A stretch of 64,000 nt of DNA, taken from NCBI GenBank assembly GCA_014529385.2, contig CM043958.1, forward strand, positions 123,616,817 to 123,680,816, given 5' to 3'. This document shows positions 45,897 through 57,839 of the stretch, piece by piece; within the stretch, counting starts at the first letter, position 1, and every line of letters begins with the position of its first letter. The position numbers and the translations under genes are program-made. The DNA comes from Adiantum capillus-veneris. Lineage: Eukaryota; Streptophyta; Polypodiopsida; Polypodiales; Pteridaceae. The notes under the pieces were generated by a model that saw only the letters and a program-made list of their open reading frames with translations, was not told the origin of the DNA and ran no database searches.

Positions 45897-46950
45897 TCAT
45901 GATTGCTTAGGCTTCTTAGCCTCTTGTGGGCATTGAGAGGTAGATTGTCTCTTATTCCTCTTGGAACGTGTGGGAGATCTACCTCTCCATTGGCTCTTAG
46001 CCACATTTCTCTTAGGAAAAGTATTCTTAGAGTAGGGAACATTTCCTTTCCTCTCTTGGTTATCATCATATCTTTGGGCATGAGTGATGTCTTCTTCCAA
46101 AGTTTTTGGATGTTGGGTCTTGACATGAAGACGATAGTCTTTGTCAAGACCCCTATTAAAACCCCGTATCTTTTGGAATTCATCTAGACCTTTTAGTTTT
46201 AATATGATTTCCCAATTCTTTGAAAGGTACTGTGTGAGAGAGAGGCTAGACATGCAGCATGCATCCCATGCTAACCAATTCTTATCTTCTTCATTGAAGT
46301 CCAAAAACTCTTTGGAGAAAGAAGCTTAAAACGCAGCCCAAGACGGAGGATGAGCATATATTGGAACTATCATCCACCACTTATAGGCCTTGCTTTTAAG
46401 AGATGGACTTGTTTCCATAGCGGTCTTTATATCCGCGATGTGTCTTAATCTATGAATATCACTCCATTTGTGTAAGAACGTATTGACCGCATCCTTGTTG
46501 CGATCACGCTCTTCCCCGTGAAACTCAGGAATGGTGATATTCTTAAGTGATGCATGGCTACCTTCTGCATCTTCTGTAGCACTTGTCTCTTGGACTCCTT
46601 GAGTAATGCGGTCTTGGTTCCCTTGAACCGTGCCACTTGTGGCTCCTTGAGCCGTCTGTGAATTCATAAATTCACAAGTAACTCCGTAAGATTGGTAACA
46701 TTTTCATTGAGTACAGAGAAGTTGCTTTTAAGTACACTTTGAGGATGTTCCAAAGTCTTGAAAGAATCCATATCTACAAGCCCATTATCTCATAGATCAT
46801 CATCATCATGCATATTAGTGTCTACAGCACCCGCGGTGCCCTGAATTTGATCTATGTGCTCAAAATCAAAAGTGTGTGTAGGTGGGATATCCTCATTGGC
46901 CAAGATAAACACACACTAATGTAAAGAGAGAAAAAACGTCAACTTCTACC
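45897..46950 (-). pseudogene. gag: Gag of the chromovirus
   Basis: Minus-strand reading from about 46950: NEDIPPTHTFDFEHIDQIQG, DNGLVDMDSF, NENVTNLTELLVN, then from 46667 a frame containing NITIPEFHGEERDRNKDAVNTF and KAYKWWMIV. After a TAA at 46326 the same frame gives LTQYLSKNWEIILKLKGL, LDEFQKIRGFNRGLDKDYR and a basic tail. This is a normal Ty3 Gag layout (capsid, then basic region ahead of the knuckle). At least four stops are present. Confidence 0.75.
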
Positions 46951-47279
46951 TTGTCAAAGTGAAGTCTTTGTGTTTTGTATGCTCCGCAATTTGTGTTGCA
47001 TGCGAACCTCGCCTTGTGAGAATTGTAGCGCTTCACGTGTCGTTCATCATAAGTACACCTTTGTTGCCTCTTCAGAAAAACTCGTCGTTTTTGTTTAGGC
47101 TTTTCATCACTTTGAAGCTACCTCCTTGAGGAAAAAAGAATTTTTGGAGGAAAACTTGCCTTCCTCCAAGAAGTGAAAAGGAAGGGTGAAACTACTTCCT
47201 TGAAGTTTAAAGATTTTCCTTTCCTTCTAGATTTCCTTTCAACACAAGTATGCTATCTTTCCTTGTTATATACAACAAG
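46951..47279. other. Unassigned, expected leader/LTR side of the chromovirus
   Basis: No match to the 3' LTR fragment at 31950-32037 and no primer-binding site seen, so the 5' LTR of the chromovirus is missing or replaced. The plus strand has repeated CTTCCTCCAAGAAG/CCTTCC runs at 47110-47230. Confidence 0.45.
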
Positions 47280-47350
47280 GGTCTATAGCTTGATGGTAAA
47301 GTGTTTCCTCTTACCCTCATGGGGTGGGTTCAACTCTCCTCCATGCAAGG
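47280..47350 (+). ncRNA. tRNA-like sequence (tRNA pseudogene or SINE head)
   Basis: The plus strand carries TAGCTTGATGG at 47286-47296, a good match to the pol III A box, and GGTTCAACTCT at 47327-47337, close to the B box (GGTTCGANTCC). They start 41 bases apart, a spacing normal for tRNA genes. The 5' end GGTCTATAGCT is typical of tRNA-derived plant repeats. The acceptor ends do not pair well, so a working tRNA gene is unlikely. Confidence 0.5.
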
Positions 47351-47499
47351 GTTAAGCAAGCCTTTCTACGCGCGTAGCCAACGCCGCCAACGAAATCCTT
47401 CGGAGCCTTGGTGCCATGGTTGAGTTTGCCTTGGGCACTCGCTGTGGATGGCGTAGGTGGGTCGTCCACAGTTGGCTCTCACAATGTCTATCCGCGCGC
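47351..47499. other. GC-richer stretch after the tRNA-like head
   Basis: Contains ACGCGCG and CCGCGCGCGC runs, unlike the surrounding AT-rich DNA. If 47280 is a SINE head, this would be its body. No poly(A) or T-run end is visible. Confidence 0.35.
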
Positions 47500-49760
47500 G
47501 CTTCACAGAGAAAACTGTGCATGTCTTCTTTTTGTTACAGATATCTTTGGCTCCTTAGCAATAGACTTTAGGGTCATTGGCTGATAACCCGATGCTTGCG
47601 AGCTAGTAGATTTAGGCTCAACAGACACTTTTTCTCCTTGAACCATTAAATTATCCTCCAATTGGATCGCATTGGTGGTGACTGCTTCCCAAGTGGTGAT
47701 ACCTCTAATGACTATTCCATTGTAGATATCCTCATGTCATAATATCGCAATTAATCTATCAAGCAATTGATTATTATTGAAGCGCTCATTTGGATTACAA
47801 TGAGAATTTGAATGCTTCAAGCGACAAATAAATTCTCTCACCAACTCTCATTCCTCTCCTTGGGCTTTCTGGAGCTGAGATGCTACACCCCAAAGTACTC
47901 CCTCTTGTATGTATTCTTGAAGAATAGTCTCCTAAGAGTAGGGTAAATCGTTATTTCTTCCACTCTTAGGGTTCTATACCAATCTCAAGCCTTCCTACTT
48001 AAAGTTAGGATCAAAGCATTACTCTTATGCAGGTCATTTTGTTCTCCTCCTAGAGAATCGCATATTTGTTCAAACACTTCGATATGTTTTCTAACATCCC
48101 CGTCTCCGCTAAATTTTTGTGTGAGCCTGGCTATTTGTATTGCCTTACTTCTAGGCTCTCTATCAGGCGTGTTACGCATATTCTTAGCAATAGATCGATT
48201 GATAGCTTGAGAAAATATTTCCAAGTCACCTAAGTGAGCAGACACCGTGGGCGAAGGTGCTCCAAAGACTACATGTGGAGTAGGTATTGGAATTGGTCTT
48301 GGCATGTAGGAAACCCTTGGGTTCCAAGTTTGGTACGGTGTTGTGCCATGTGGTGTTCACATGTGTGGCCCTAGGCATAGCAGACGCCGGATGTGACATG
48401 CTAATGCTAGCCGATATGGTCCATTGAAATAAGATTTTGGGTGTTGTGGTGGTGGAGCATAGGTTGTTGAAACAATGGGAGGGGTAGGAACTATATGAGT
48501 ATGAGGACCCATAGGTGTATACAATTGGTACACACTTGTAGGTATTGTTGCAGGCATTGAGATACCATGTAGCGGTGTTTTACTAACAAATGAGGTCCAT
48601 GGCATGTTTCTTGGCATGCCCATCATTGGGGTAGGCATGGTATCCATGGCGTGTTTCTTGGCATGCCCATCATTGGGGTAGGCATGGTATCCATGGCGTG
48701 TTTCTTGGCATGCCCATCATTGGGGTAGGCATGGTATCCATGGTGTCATCAAGGGAAAGATGAGCTAGACTTGAAAAGGTAAAGCTATCACTTGTGGTCT
48801 CAGATTTCACTGAGACACCTAGCGAAACAACATATGGAGGATCCATCGGACTTACCGAGGGAGTCTCCATTTCTTTAGCCTTCCCTGCATCCAAGAATCT
48901 CATGAGACCCGTTGAAGGAATGTAGATCCCCTTGTTCTGTCTCTCTAACTCAATAACCCTATGGATGACCTGACAAACACTTTGTTGTTGATCCTCTACA
49001 CTAGTAACACCCGTTGTGGATTGTAGCACATCTAACCAACCCACGTGATAGATGTGACCTGTGCATAGGTCGATTAGAGTTTCCGTTTGTAGTTCATACT
49101 CCCAGTTTTTGTTTAGAAACGCTCCATCTAGGATTGAGGTGCTAGGGGTGTCCTTTGAACTAGATGCAATGTGGCTCTCTATGGGTTGACCCTTAGTGGT
49201 CGCTAATTTAGGAGCGCTCGATTGTTCTCCTGGAAAGGATATTTACATAGGGACTTTCACTTTTAACTCTCTTTGTTGCTCTACCCTACGTAAGCTCTTG
49301 ATTTCCTTTTTCCTAGCCGCAATGATATACCACTTAACCTCTTGCACTTTGGCAAGGCTTCTATCATCAGGTAATAAAACCTCGGAGGAAAATAACTCTG
49401 AAGAGTCAAGGGGTGCAGTGAATGGATTATTCACATGCACATTCTCGAGGAGCATGGGGTCTACGTTGTTCTGAATGGCGAATTTACTTCCCCACCCCCC
49501 TCATTTACATCGTTAGCTCCATGTTTGAAGCAAATGGCTCTACTAAAGGTTTCCTTCAAGCGGCTAAGCACGCTCGGCCGAGATCGTGGGCCCATGGCAT
49601 GCATGTCTTGGCTTGAGCTATCCGGATTAGGCATTGGGTAACCCTCCATGACATTGTAGTCAGAGGAAGAGTCACTAGATGCAATATGTGGGTCTTGAGT
49701 GGTACTACCTTGGGTTCCCGTTGAGGGCCTAGAGCCTAAGGTAGAGGAATAATGAGTGCC
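47500..49760 (-). pseudogene. gag: Gag-side remnant of another Ty3 element
   Basis: The minus-strand frame 47985-48305 reads AINRSIAKNMRNTPDREPRSK and KFSGDGDVRKHIEVFEQICDS, a Ty3 capsid. Past a stop it continues with ETILQEYIQEGVLWG, ELVREFICRLKHSNS and related blocks down to about 47500. Upstream (48357-49760) is a long N-terminal part rich in Pro, Met and Thr (PTPMMGMP, PPQHPKSY) plus several other broken frames (for example 49243-49455). A 47-bp triplication inside it (48600-48745) breaks the frame. I found no pol and no LTR, so this is a truncated remnant. Confidence 0.6.
48600..48745. repeat. 47-bp tandem repeat, three copies, inside gag remnant
   Basis: TTGGCATGCCCATCATTGGG recurs at 48611, 48658 and 48705, with copies nearly identical. 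Since 47 is not a multiple of 3, each copy shifts the reading frame, so the same MPTPMMGMPRN peptide appears at the end of one frame and at the start of the next. Confidence 0.93.
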
Positions 49761-50857
49761 CGCATAAATGGAGACACTCTATGTGCTCGTCCTCTAGCAC
49801 ATGACCAGATCATAGGTGCATGTGACCTCAACACTCTAGAGGTGTTGGTGAGTGTCCGTGAAGGCCGCTCAACTAGTTTTTTAGGTGTCTACAATTCTTT
49901 TTTTTTTTTGTATTTTATGCATCTATTCTAAACCAAGCCACTAAATATATCATGCAATAGTCAAAACGAGCATCTTGGCTAGAGAGACCTGTCGTGCTTT
50001 ACAACCCCCGATTCGGTTATGTACAGCCCTCAGAATCCTAAAACTAGTATTTTCCTAGGTGGGGAGAGGGCTAGAATTAGTAAGTCCAAAGGGTGAGTGT
50101 GAAGGGGATGGTGGAGGACTTGAGGAACTTGTACCACATGCCCTCCCTTCACTTGAGATCCTAGTATTTATATATAAGGTAGTGTGAGTAGTATATCATA
50201 AGATTGAGGACTGAGACTTGGGGCTGGTCTTGGGCTTGGGGAATGATCCTGATCCCTTCCTTCTAGAATATTATTTTTTTAAATTTAATTTCCAAATTTC
50301 TTTTTAGTCCCAAATATCCCGAGCGTTTTTTTTTATTAACAAAGAAAAACTTTTGTGAGGATAATGTGGCCGCGTGGGTGCCAAGCTCCCACACGCACAC
50401 AGCACCTCCTGCAAACTCTATCTAGCCTCTTTTCAACTAACATAGCTAATTAATGTTCACTACCTCTGCTAACCCTTTGTCAAACACAATACTCTACACA
50501 CTCACAAAGAGTCAACCCAGCACAACAAAATAGAGAAACAGATGGAAGAAAGGCTCCCGAGGTAGCACTGAGTGCTCCTTGAGCCTAATGCAAAGCTTTT
50601 CCCGACAGTAGCTGCGCCAAAAATGTACGCTTTTCCATACATGTGGAAGGATGGGAACTTGCATGTGCACCATGTGCGAGCCTCAAAAGGCTACAAACAC
50701 ACAACTAGAGAGTCCTAGCAAGCTCAAAGCAATAACGGTGTGTCACTCACCGCTCAATGCTTCTGTCGTGAAGGATTCTGTGGTGCTGCAAAAAGGAAGG
50801 ATCCACAGTCTATGCCATGCTCAGCCGCCTCACCACCGCTCATGTCGTCACAATGCT

Positions 50858-50860
<3 letters not shown>
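49761..50860. other. Unassigned spacer
   Basis: AT-rich. A T-run lies at 49889-49902. TATATATAA near 50170 is followed by an AGGTAGTGTGAGTAG stretch, a possible LTR promoter but with nothing to confirm it. No coding region. Confidence 0.4.

Positions 50861-50940
<80 letters not shown>
50861..50940. repeat. (CT)n microsatellite, 80 bp
   Basis: Pure TC dinucleotides followed by a short (AC)n run. Confidence 0.98.
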
Positions 50941-50943
<3 letters not shown>

Positions 50944-51239
50944 CATACACACACACTTGTGAGCACACGAAGGAGAAGGAGACAGAGATGGATCAAGAGC
51001 ACGTTTTAGCTTACACCTCTCAGAATAAGGATTTTAGGTCAAAATAGACCTTTTAGAAGAGTTCAACCCATTCACACATGGGCGCCCACAGTGGCTGGTC
51101 AAAGTAAAAATAGTATCAAATGAGATATGTGGCACGTCTCTCATTGGTGATCACCCAAGCACCTATAGGACCGACAAACCCGGTCTCTAACTCACAACAA
51201 TGTGATATTTGTGGATGTTTATTAGATCGACACCCATTT

Positions 51240-51660
51240 GCCGGGGTCAACACCAAGCAATGCGGAATGTTGGGCAGTCACCAAGCCTCCTATTTGCTCG
51301 ATGTTGAATCCACTATTGCATGTAATGATGTTAACACCAAGGTCAACACCAAGTGATAGAGAGCGTTGGGTAGTCACCAAGCCTCCTATTTGCTTGGTGC
51401 TGACTCCATTGCATGACTTGTAATCACATCACCAAAAGGGTCTCCATCGTCAATTATACCAAGGTCAACACCAAGCAATAGGGAGCATTGGGTAGTCCCC
51501 AAGCTTCCTATTTTCTCAGTAGTGACTCTACTATCCCAAGGTCTTTACTGTCGCTTGTAATGGCTTTAACACCAAGGTCAACACCAAGCAATAGGCAGTC
51601 GCGGAGCTTCCTATTCGGCCAGTATTGACTCCACTGTATGGCTTGTTGGTTAACAACTTT
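51240..51660. repeat. Degenerate tandem repeat, about 96-122-bp units, four copies
   Basis: The anchor GTCAACACCAAG recurs at 51246, 51342, 51464 and 51577, each followed by a GGGCAGTC/GGTAGTC-CCAAGC-CCTATT block and a GACTCCA-like block. The array ends exactly where the dispersed repeat copy 2 begins. Confidence 0.8.
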
Positions 51661-51661
51661 G

Positions 51662-53165
51662 ATACCAATGAAAAGCCTAGGGAGTGGAGCATGAAACTCT
51701 CCACCCGACCATGCTCTATATAGGACCTGCCTTGCTTATAATAGGCCCCCCTGAGTGCATGTCCGTCCTGGCCCTTGGCCTACCCGGTCTTACCCTAGGC
51801 ATGATAGGATAGACTCCCTATCGTGTGTCATGTTAGACTCTAGCAGTCACACTTGCAAGAGGTTTAGGAAGCTCTAGGGAGGGTATGGTGCATAGAGTCT
51901 CACTTATGCTATGTTAGAAGCTTTGCAAGACCTCACACTTTAGAGATGAGCATAGGTAAGTGTCTAGTTTGTACCATGTTGAAGGATTGCTTCACACTTC
52001 ATAAAGTAGATCTAACATTTCTAGATTGCGGTTCATAGTTTGCACGACATAGTGCTTTGCAACACAAGAACAATTCACATTCCTTATACATCTTCTATCT
52101 CAAACTACAATAAAAGAATAGAGATGAGGTTTATCTTCTCTCTATATTTGATATTGTAGCTGAGAGTGTAGATGTTATTCATCTAGTATCTTGGATAACG
52201 AGATGAGCGTTGAGTTGAAAATTTTCTTCTCTTCGTCTCCAATCTTTGTGCAAGTTATTAGATGCATCGTACGTGTTCAATTTTGAGATCGTCGTAGCTG
52301 TTGTGTTTGACTTGAGTCCCAATGCTAGATTTATATTTTCAAAATTAGCCATTTGCTACTTGGTGTTGAAGACATGTTCTCACACTCGAACAGTGACTCG
52401 ATTGATAGAGGATTAATCTATCAACACTTCCACTGCAGCATCCAAATTTGTGTTATAGACAGACGTTTCACACGGTTGGATTGCACACATGGTGTTCTCT
52501 TCCTCTCTCTCTTACACACTTTTTTATGATTCTATTTCTTATGAGAACAAATAACCTAATTGTATGTACTACATGCTCTCTGTGTTTCACATAGTAACGA
52601 TGTTTGAAGATAGTTGGTGTATATATCTTTGGTTTTTAGCATTTATTTTGTTTTGATCGTGCTTGTCATTGACACAACTATGTATTTACAAGAATGGTTG
52701 AGATAAAAAAATTCATGAGCGCATCGCAAGTACATAGTGGGATGTTGCGTTCATTTTCTACATCAAATGCTTGATAATGATCCGCATCATCATATGGAGC
52801 CTGTCACACCTGTAAATTTTACCCTTCTCATCAAAGATATTTTCCACCACTCATTTGCCCAATTATAGAAAACATATTAAACCACCTCCTTTCACACTAC
52901 CCTTCTCTTGAATGCAGTTATAGAGAATGCAACTCAACAAATCTTCGGGCAGATTATTGTCTCATTCAAAATTTTGCATGATCCGACCATTTAAGCACTT
53001 CTTGATGTGCGAGAGCAAATGAAACTTATGAAGTAGCTACATGCAGAGTTAAAGGCCAAGAAAAGACTGAGTCTTCTTCAAATCCCAAGTGTACACACAA
53101 TGAGACAACATCAAGAACGTCCATCAAAGGAGAGAGGGAGCCTATGGCCTTTGCAATTCCACAAG
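51662..53165. repeat. Dispersed repeat, copy 2, left part
   Basis: Aligns with 19547-21000 over its whole length with scattered substitutions and small indels. The LTR-like section is 51669-52426 (758 bp against 721 bp in copy 1) and contains an extra stretch near 52370-52400. At the left border the minus strand reads TTGGTATCAAAG, again similar to a tRNA-Met primer-binding site. Confidence 0.75.
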
Positions 53166-53674
53166 TTTCTATTTCAAAGGCAACACATCTTGACATGAGC
53201 ACCCAACCTCCAATGCTACATCTTCTCCTTGAAAGAGTTATTTTTTCATTTGTGGATGTCGTAGTTGAGTGAGGGTAGGTGGGCTGTAGTGAAGCCAGTT
53301 GCAGTATGAAATCCTCACTTCCCAAAGCCGATCTATGCAGCGAAGTGTTTACTTGGTTAGCCCAAGGTCCTTTTTTCAAATAAAGCCAAGGTATTGAGCC
53401 ACTCGTCTTGATCTTGACCATAGACTACAGACCTTAAGACATTAACCAAAATAAAAGCATTGCCAGCTTGCTTGCTTTCAATACATATTGTCAAAAAGCA
53501 ACATGCCTGATTTTTGAGTTTGTTTAAAAACAATAATAGGGCTTTGTAACCAACATTTTGCATCATCAGTCCCCTCTACAACTGACCTTCAGTATCTCGG
53601 CTCTCAACACTGCTTCTCAAGCATCTAGTAAGAGGTATCTCTCCCCCCCCCCCCCCCTCTCCCTCTCTCTCTCT

Positions 53675-53910
53675 CTTCTCAATTACAAGATGAAAATTGA
53701 TATGGTTACAGCAGTCCATGAGAACTACAGATTGCAAGTTTTTCTTATTCATGTTGCACTTCAACGTTAAAGAAGATAACAAATTATGACAGACTCTTCT
53801 CAATTACAAGATGAAAATTGATATGGTTACAGCAGTCCATGAGAACTACCGATTGCAAGCTTTGTTCATTCATGTTGCACTTTAGCGTTAAAGAAGATAA
53901 CAAATTGTGT
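53675..53910. repeat. 121-bp tandem duplication
   Basis: CTTCTCAATTACAAGATG starts both copies, at 53675 and 53796. The copies differ at about seven positions over 110 bases. The second copy ends in the (GT)n-(GA)n tract. Confidence 0.92.
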
Positions 53911-53925
53911 ATGTGTGTGTGTGTG

Positions 53926-53958
<33 letters not shown>
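53906..53958. repeat. Compound (GT)n-(GA)n microsatellite
   Basis: About 22 bases of GT, then about 30 bases of GA. Confidence 0.95.
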
Positions 53959-53961
<3 letters not shown>

Positions 53962-54489
53962 TGTAGGGTAAATGCCTCAATACACGAATGTTGAAGTTGG
54001 GGCATGTCTTGCAACAACCCATCTTGCTTGCAGTTGTCTGACTATATTCCCATCTGTACACCAACAACACAGCCCTTGCCGAAACCCACCTACTACACCT
54101 TCTGTCATTGTTGGCAGTATCGCCTTCACCTCCACCTACAATAGAAACCTTTGCCAATGCCACCTGCTGTAACCCAATAACACTATTATTTGAACAAATG
54201 TTGCCATCCACCCCAAAACCCCCATCTTAGCCCCTTTTGAAATTTGGCTTCTTGTGTCCCCTTAAAGATCTCTATATTCACTCGTGCTGGTGCGTATGTC
54301 ATACTACATTGAGTTTTGAGGGGAGGCAAGGAGCAACAATTCATCGCTTGCAACGCCCAGCCCGGATTGAAGCGTAGTTGTTTGCAATCATCCTTCTTGC
54401 TTTCTTCACTGCATGTTGAGCCTACACCTCGCCCACATATGCTCCTGCCTCCAAAGGGGCCATGCCCATAGGACATTTCTCAATCCCTC

Positions 54490-54800
54490 CTTGATACATG
54501 TTTCCACATCTTAATTATCAACCTCCATAGGGTCCATGCCCACACGACATCTTTCACGCCGCCCTCGACAGTGTTCACCAAAACAAGTTTTAGCAACAAA
54601 TAAAAAAACAAGAGCATTGGAAATCTCCCAGTTTTTCAGCGAAAATTTTAGGGCTTTTACTAGTTTTTACACTAAAATCTCCAAGTTTCTCTAGTTTCTA
54701 TCAAGGTGACCCTATCACCTAGCCGCCGTGAATTTTCAATTTGTGTCCTTTAAAACTACACATAAAGGTCGGTTTTTTATGAATGCGACTCCTCAATACA
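54490..54800. repeat. Dispersed repeat, copy 2, right part
   Basis: Aligns with 21020-21315 (starting at GATACATGTTTCCACATC) and resumes the similarity broken at 53165. Confidence 0.78.
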
Positions 54801-55138
54801 TGTTTCCAAAAGGGGTCTACCCATAATATAGGCCTATCTTTGGCGCTAAGCCCTTGAGGGCCCGGTAAGAAAACTTGAGTAAAGGTCTTGGATGGATGTG
54901 ATGTGTCTCAAGATAGCCTTGACCATAGAGACCAATGACACTCACCCCTCCCTGAACAAAGCTTGATTTCCTCATCTAGCATACAATCATCACCTTGGAT
55001 CTCAAACATCAAAAATCCTAGATCATCAAGACATGAAATGCTATCTCTTTTAGTAAAGAAAGCATAAAGTAAAAGTTGGTAAAGCCATTAATAGAAATAT
55101 GAGGGTGTACCATGCAAAGGGGGAGCTTTCCATATTTA
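54801..55138. other. Unassigned spacer
   Basis: No frame, repeat or motif that I can support. Confidence 0.5.
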
Positions 55139-55297
<159 letters not shown>

Positions 55298-56099
55298 GGG
55301 GATCTAGAAGCAGGGATTGGGAGAAGAATGTGAGCTTGAAGGAATCTTGATGAAGGCAAGCCGAAAGGGATCATCCATGGGCAAGAAGGACGGGAGGGAG
55401 AAGCTTTCATGATCTCTCTCGATCAACAAGGATATGCAAGTGAAGCAACAGGGGAAGGAAGGTGAGATCTCTCGCTCTTGCTCTCATTCTCAATCAAAGT
55501 GGTGCATGAATGGAGGAGATCTGCCAAAGAAAGGGGAGGGAAGGAAAGACAAAGCAAGACAGTGAGTGGATTTGATATGTCTCTTAATGATTTGCGCAAG
55601 CTTTGATTAAAATTGTCAAGATAAGGACTGGAGGATTCTGCATTTCTCTACGCACGGGCAAATAGGTTGCTTTCAATGGGCGGGGAATTTCTGATAAGGG
55701 GTTTGTAAAAGGGATAATCTTGGGGAGAAGATAACATAGGGATTCAAGAGAATTACGGGGATCAAAAGGGGTTGGAGATTTTGCTATCAACAGGGTGGGG
55801 TTCTTCAGCTGGGGGATTTCTGATAAGGGGTTTCAAATCGAGGTGCATACCAACATTGGCATATGCGGTCGAATTGTAACAAAGTTGTCAGAGATCATGC
55901 ATATGAAGAATTTTGTTGTTTGCAACATCAAATTATGTGTCATTTTCTTGCTCTCTCTTACTATTAAACCATTAATTATGTTCTAATCCTCAGTTATCTC
56001 TTGCATTTAATCTCTAGTCATCGATATTCACCTTTTCTACCGCTTAACACACCACTAACTGCACTCCGTTCACTCGGTGGGAGCCTACACCTACTTTCT
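55298..56099. other. Unassigned, GA-rich flank
   Basis: GGAAGG/GAAGGAG-rich plus-strand sequence up to about 55560, then AT-rich. TTTCTGATAAGGGGTTT occurs twice (about 55687 and 55824) within a roughly 137-bp degenerate repeat. No gene. Confidence 0.45.
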
Positions 56100-56990
56100 C
56101 TCTCACAGCCAAAAGCCCCGAACTTTCCCGGTCACCCATGGAGAGCCGCACACGCCGACAATGTGCCAATGAGGCCACAAGGACAACATATGTATCGCAA
56201 CCCAACAAATGTGGCACCCATGCAGAGATTTTTAATGAATATAGAGTAGCTATAGCCAATATTAGGTCAACAAAACCACTCCAAAAAATACGCAACACGA
56301 GCAATAGGTCACAAAGGCCACTTTAGCTCTACAAGAATCAGAGTCTACGGTGCAACGCCTACAGATTCAGTTTAACATTGCAAATACACAGTTAACCCAG
56401 GCGGAAGCATGATGCCAAGAACAGAATGCACTTCTTAATCAGCTAAAGGATATTCCAGCAGTAGTCACACTACAAAGCATATATGTTGCATATGAAACAA
56501 TGGGGCAGAAGGTTAAGGACTTACATATGGAGCTAAAGCTTGAGCAAATGCAAAGAAGAGAATTGTTAATCAACTTCATGCGAGCGAGAAGACAACTACC
56601 AAAAGCATATTTCTCATCTTAACTAAGAGTTAAGAAAGATTAAAAAATCATTTGTGGCACATCCAACCACGTCGGGGGCTGAGCAAGTCACTATCGCAAT
56701 GCGAGATAAGAATACCCTTCAGTTCATGTATTTGGAAGTGCCAACCGTGGAAGAGGCCAGTCTTCTTGAGCTTGAAATTTCTCAAGCAAAAGTGGAACCT
56801 TCCACTTCTTTGAAAATCCTGATTGTTGAGGAGGAAGATGTTTTGAAAAACCAGATAGTTTAGAGGAAACAAAGACCATTTGGAAGGAGGCAATGCAATA
56901 GGAAGAACGCATTATACACTTAATCAATGTCAATCTACTCACTTCCTCCACAATCAATGAAATGTGGCATTAGAAACCTCTCCCTTACCC
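56100..56990 (+). pseudogene. Decayed ORF with coiled-coil character, unknown family
   Basis: Plus-strand blocks over changing frames: EYRVAIANIRSTKPLQK, then ALQESESTVQRLQIQFNIAN, NALLNQLKDIPAVVTLQS, YETMGQKVKDLHMELKLEQ and RRELLINFMRARRQLP. The heptad-like spacing of Leu, Ile and Val with many Glu and Lys suggests a long coiled coil. An acidic segment (56654-56863) follows. I do not recognise the protein. It may be the N-terminal ORF of a mobile element, since it ends near the Ty3 element in the same orientation, but no link is proven. Confidence 0.4.
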
Positions 56991-57378
56991 TCTCATTAAA
57001 TTTGAAGTCCTCCAAATCAAAGAAAGACTCCAGGCCAATCCATCACTACACACCCAAAATGGCTAGGAATTTGGCTTAACCAGTGATACCGGATTAGTTA
57101 CACCGCCCTCTAGCCCGGCCGGAGAAATTAAAGTTTGCTCAGCTTTCGGAGCCGAGGCTGCAGGAATCAACCCCATTCGGGGAGCATGAGGTGAAAAAAA
57201 AATTAAAAAAAAATCACTGTTGTCGCCAAACCACCACTTCCCTCCCCTGCTCGCGCATGTGCGCAATAAGCCGCCGTGCCTCCCTTTAGCACCACTCCCT
57301 CCCTCTCCTCCATTATCCCCTCTCTCCCCTCTATTATTGACAACACACCCCTAACTCCCCCTCTACCTCTTGCCACTG

Positions 57379-57381
<3 letters not shown>

Positions 57382-57457
<76 letters not shown>
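57382..57457. repeat. (CT)n microsatellite, first of the cluster
   Basis: Pure TC, about 76 bases, followed by a CACACTACCGCCACCTCAGCC module that recurs after the second array. Confidence 0.97.
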
Positions 57458-57458
<1 letters not shown>

Positions 57459-57560
57459 CTCACACCCACACACTACCGCCACCTCAGCCTCTCCCTTACC
57501 CACTCCCCCTCTCTCCTTGGCCCACTCTCTCTGCATAAGGACGGGCCGCCATGCGTAAGG

Positions 57561-57687
<127 letters not shown>

Positions 57688-57742
57688 TCCACCCCCACAC
57701 TACCGCCACTCAGCCTCTCCTTACCCTCTCCCCTCTCTCTTG

Positions 57743-57744
<2 letters not shown>

Positions 57745-57805
<61 letters not shown>
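57745..57805. repeat. (CT)n microsatellite, third of the cluster
   Basis: Pure TC, about 60 bases, following TTGGAC. The first module has the related CTTGGCC. Confidence 0.97.
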
Positions 57806-57810
<5 letters not shown>

Positions 57811-57839
57811 TCACCCACACACACCCACACACAAACCCC

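Larger units (their letters stand above)
31950..46950 (-). mobile_element. Decayed Ty3 chromovirus, split by the Tat-type element
   Basis: Minus-strand element in two pieces, 31950-34200 and 44138-46950. In coding order it has Gag (46950-45900), zinc knuckle and protease (45839-45192), reverse transcriptase (45000-44143), then across the insertion RNase H (34195-33450), integrase (33450-32293) and chromodomain (32290-32060). A polypurine tract (32038-32055) and about 90 bp of 3' LTR (31950-32037, starting TGTAAGGACATGG) follow. The reverse-transcriptase/RNase H junction, KVSAI | HPNTVEKLQIFLGMAGFYQ, is exactly where the Tat element sits. Many stops and frameshifts mark it as old. I could not find its 5' LTR. 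Confidence 0.82.
53166..54489. other. 1.3 kb segment present only in copy 2 of the dispersed repeat
   Basis: Absent from copy 1, where the flanks are joined near 21000-21020. It holds a C/CT-rich run (53641-53677), a 121-bp duplication, a (GT)n-(GA)n tract and short broken frames. No terminal repeats or recognisable genes, so it may be original sequence deleted from copy 1 or an insertion into copy 2. Confidence 0.6.
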
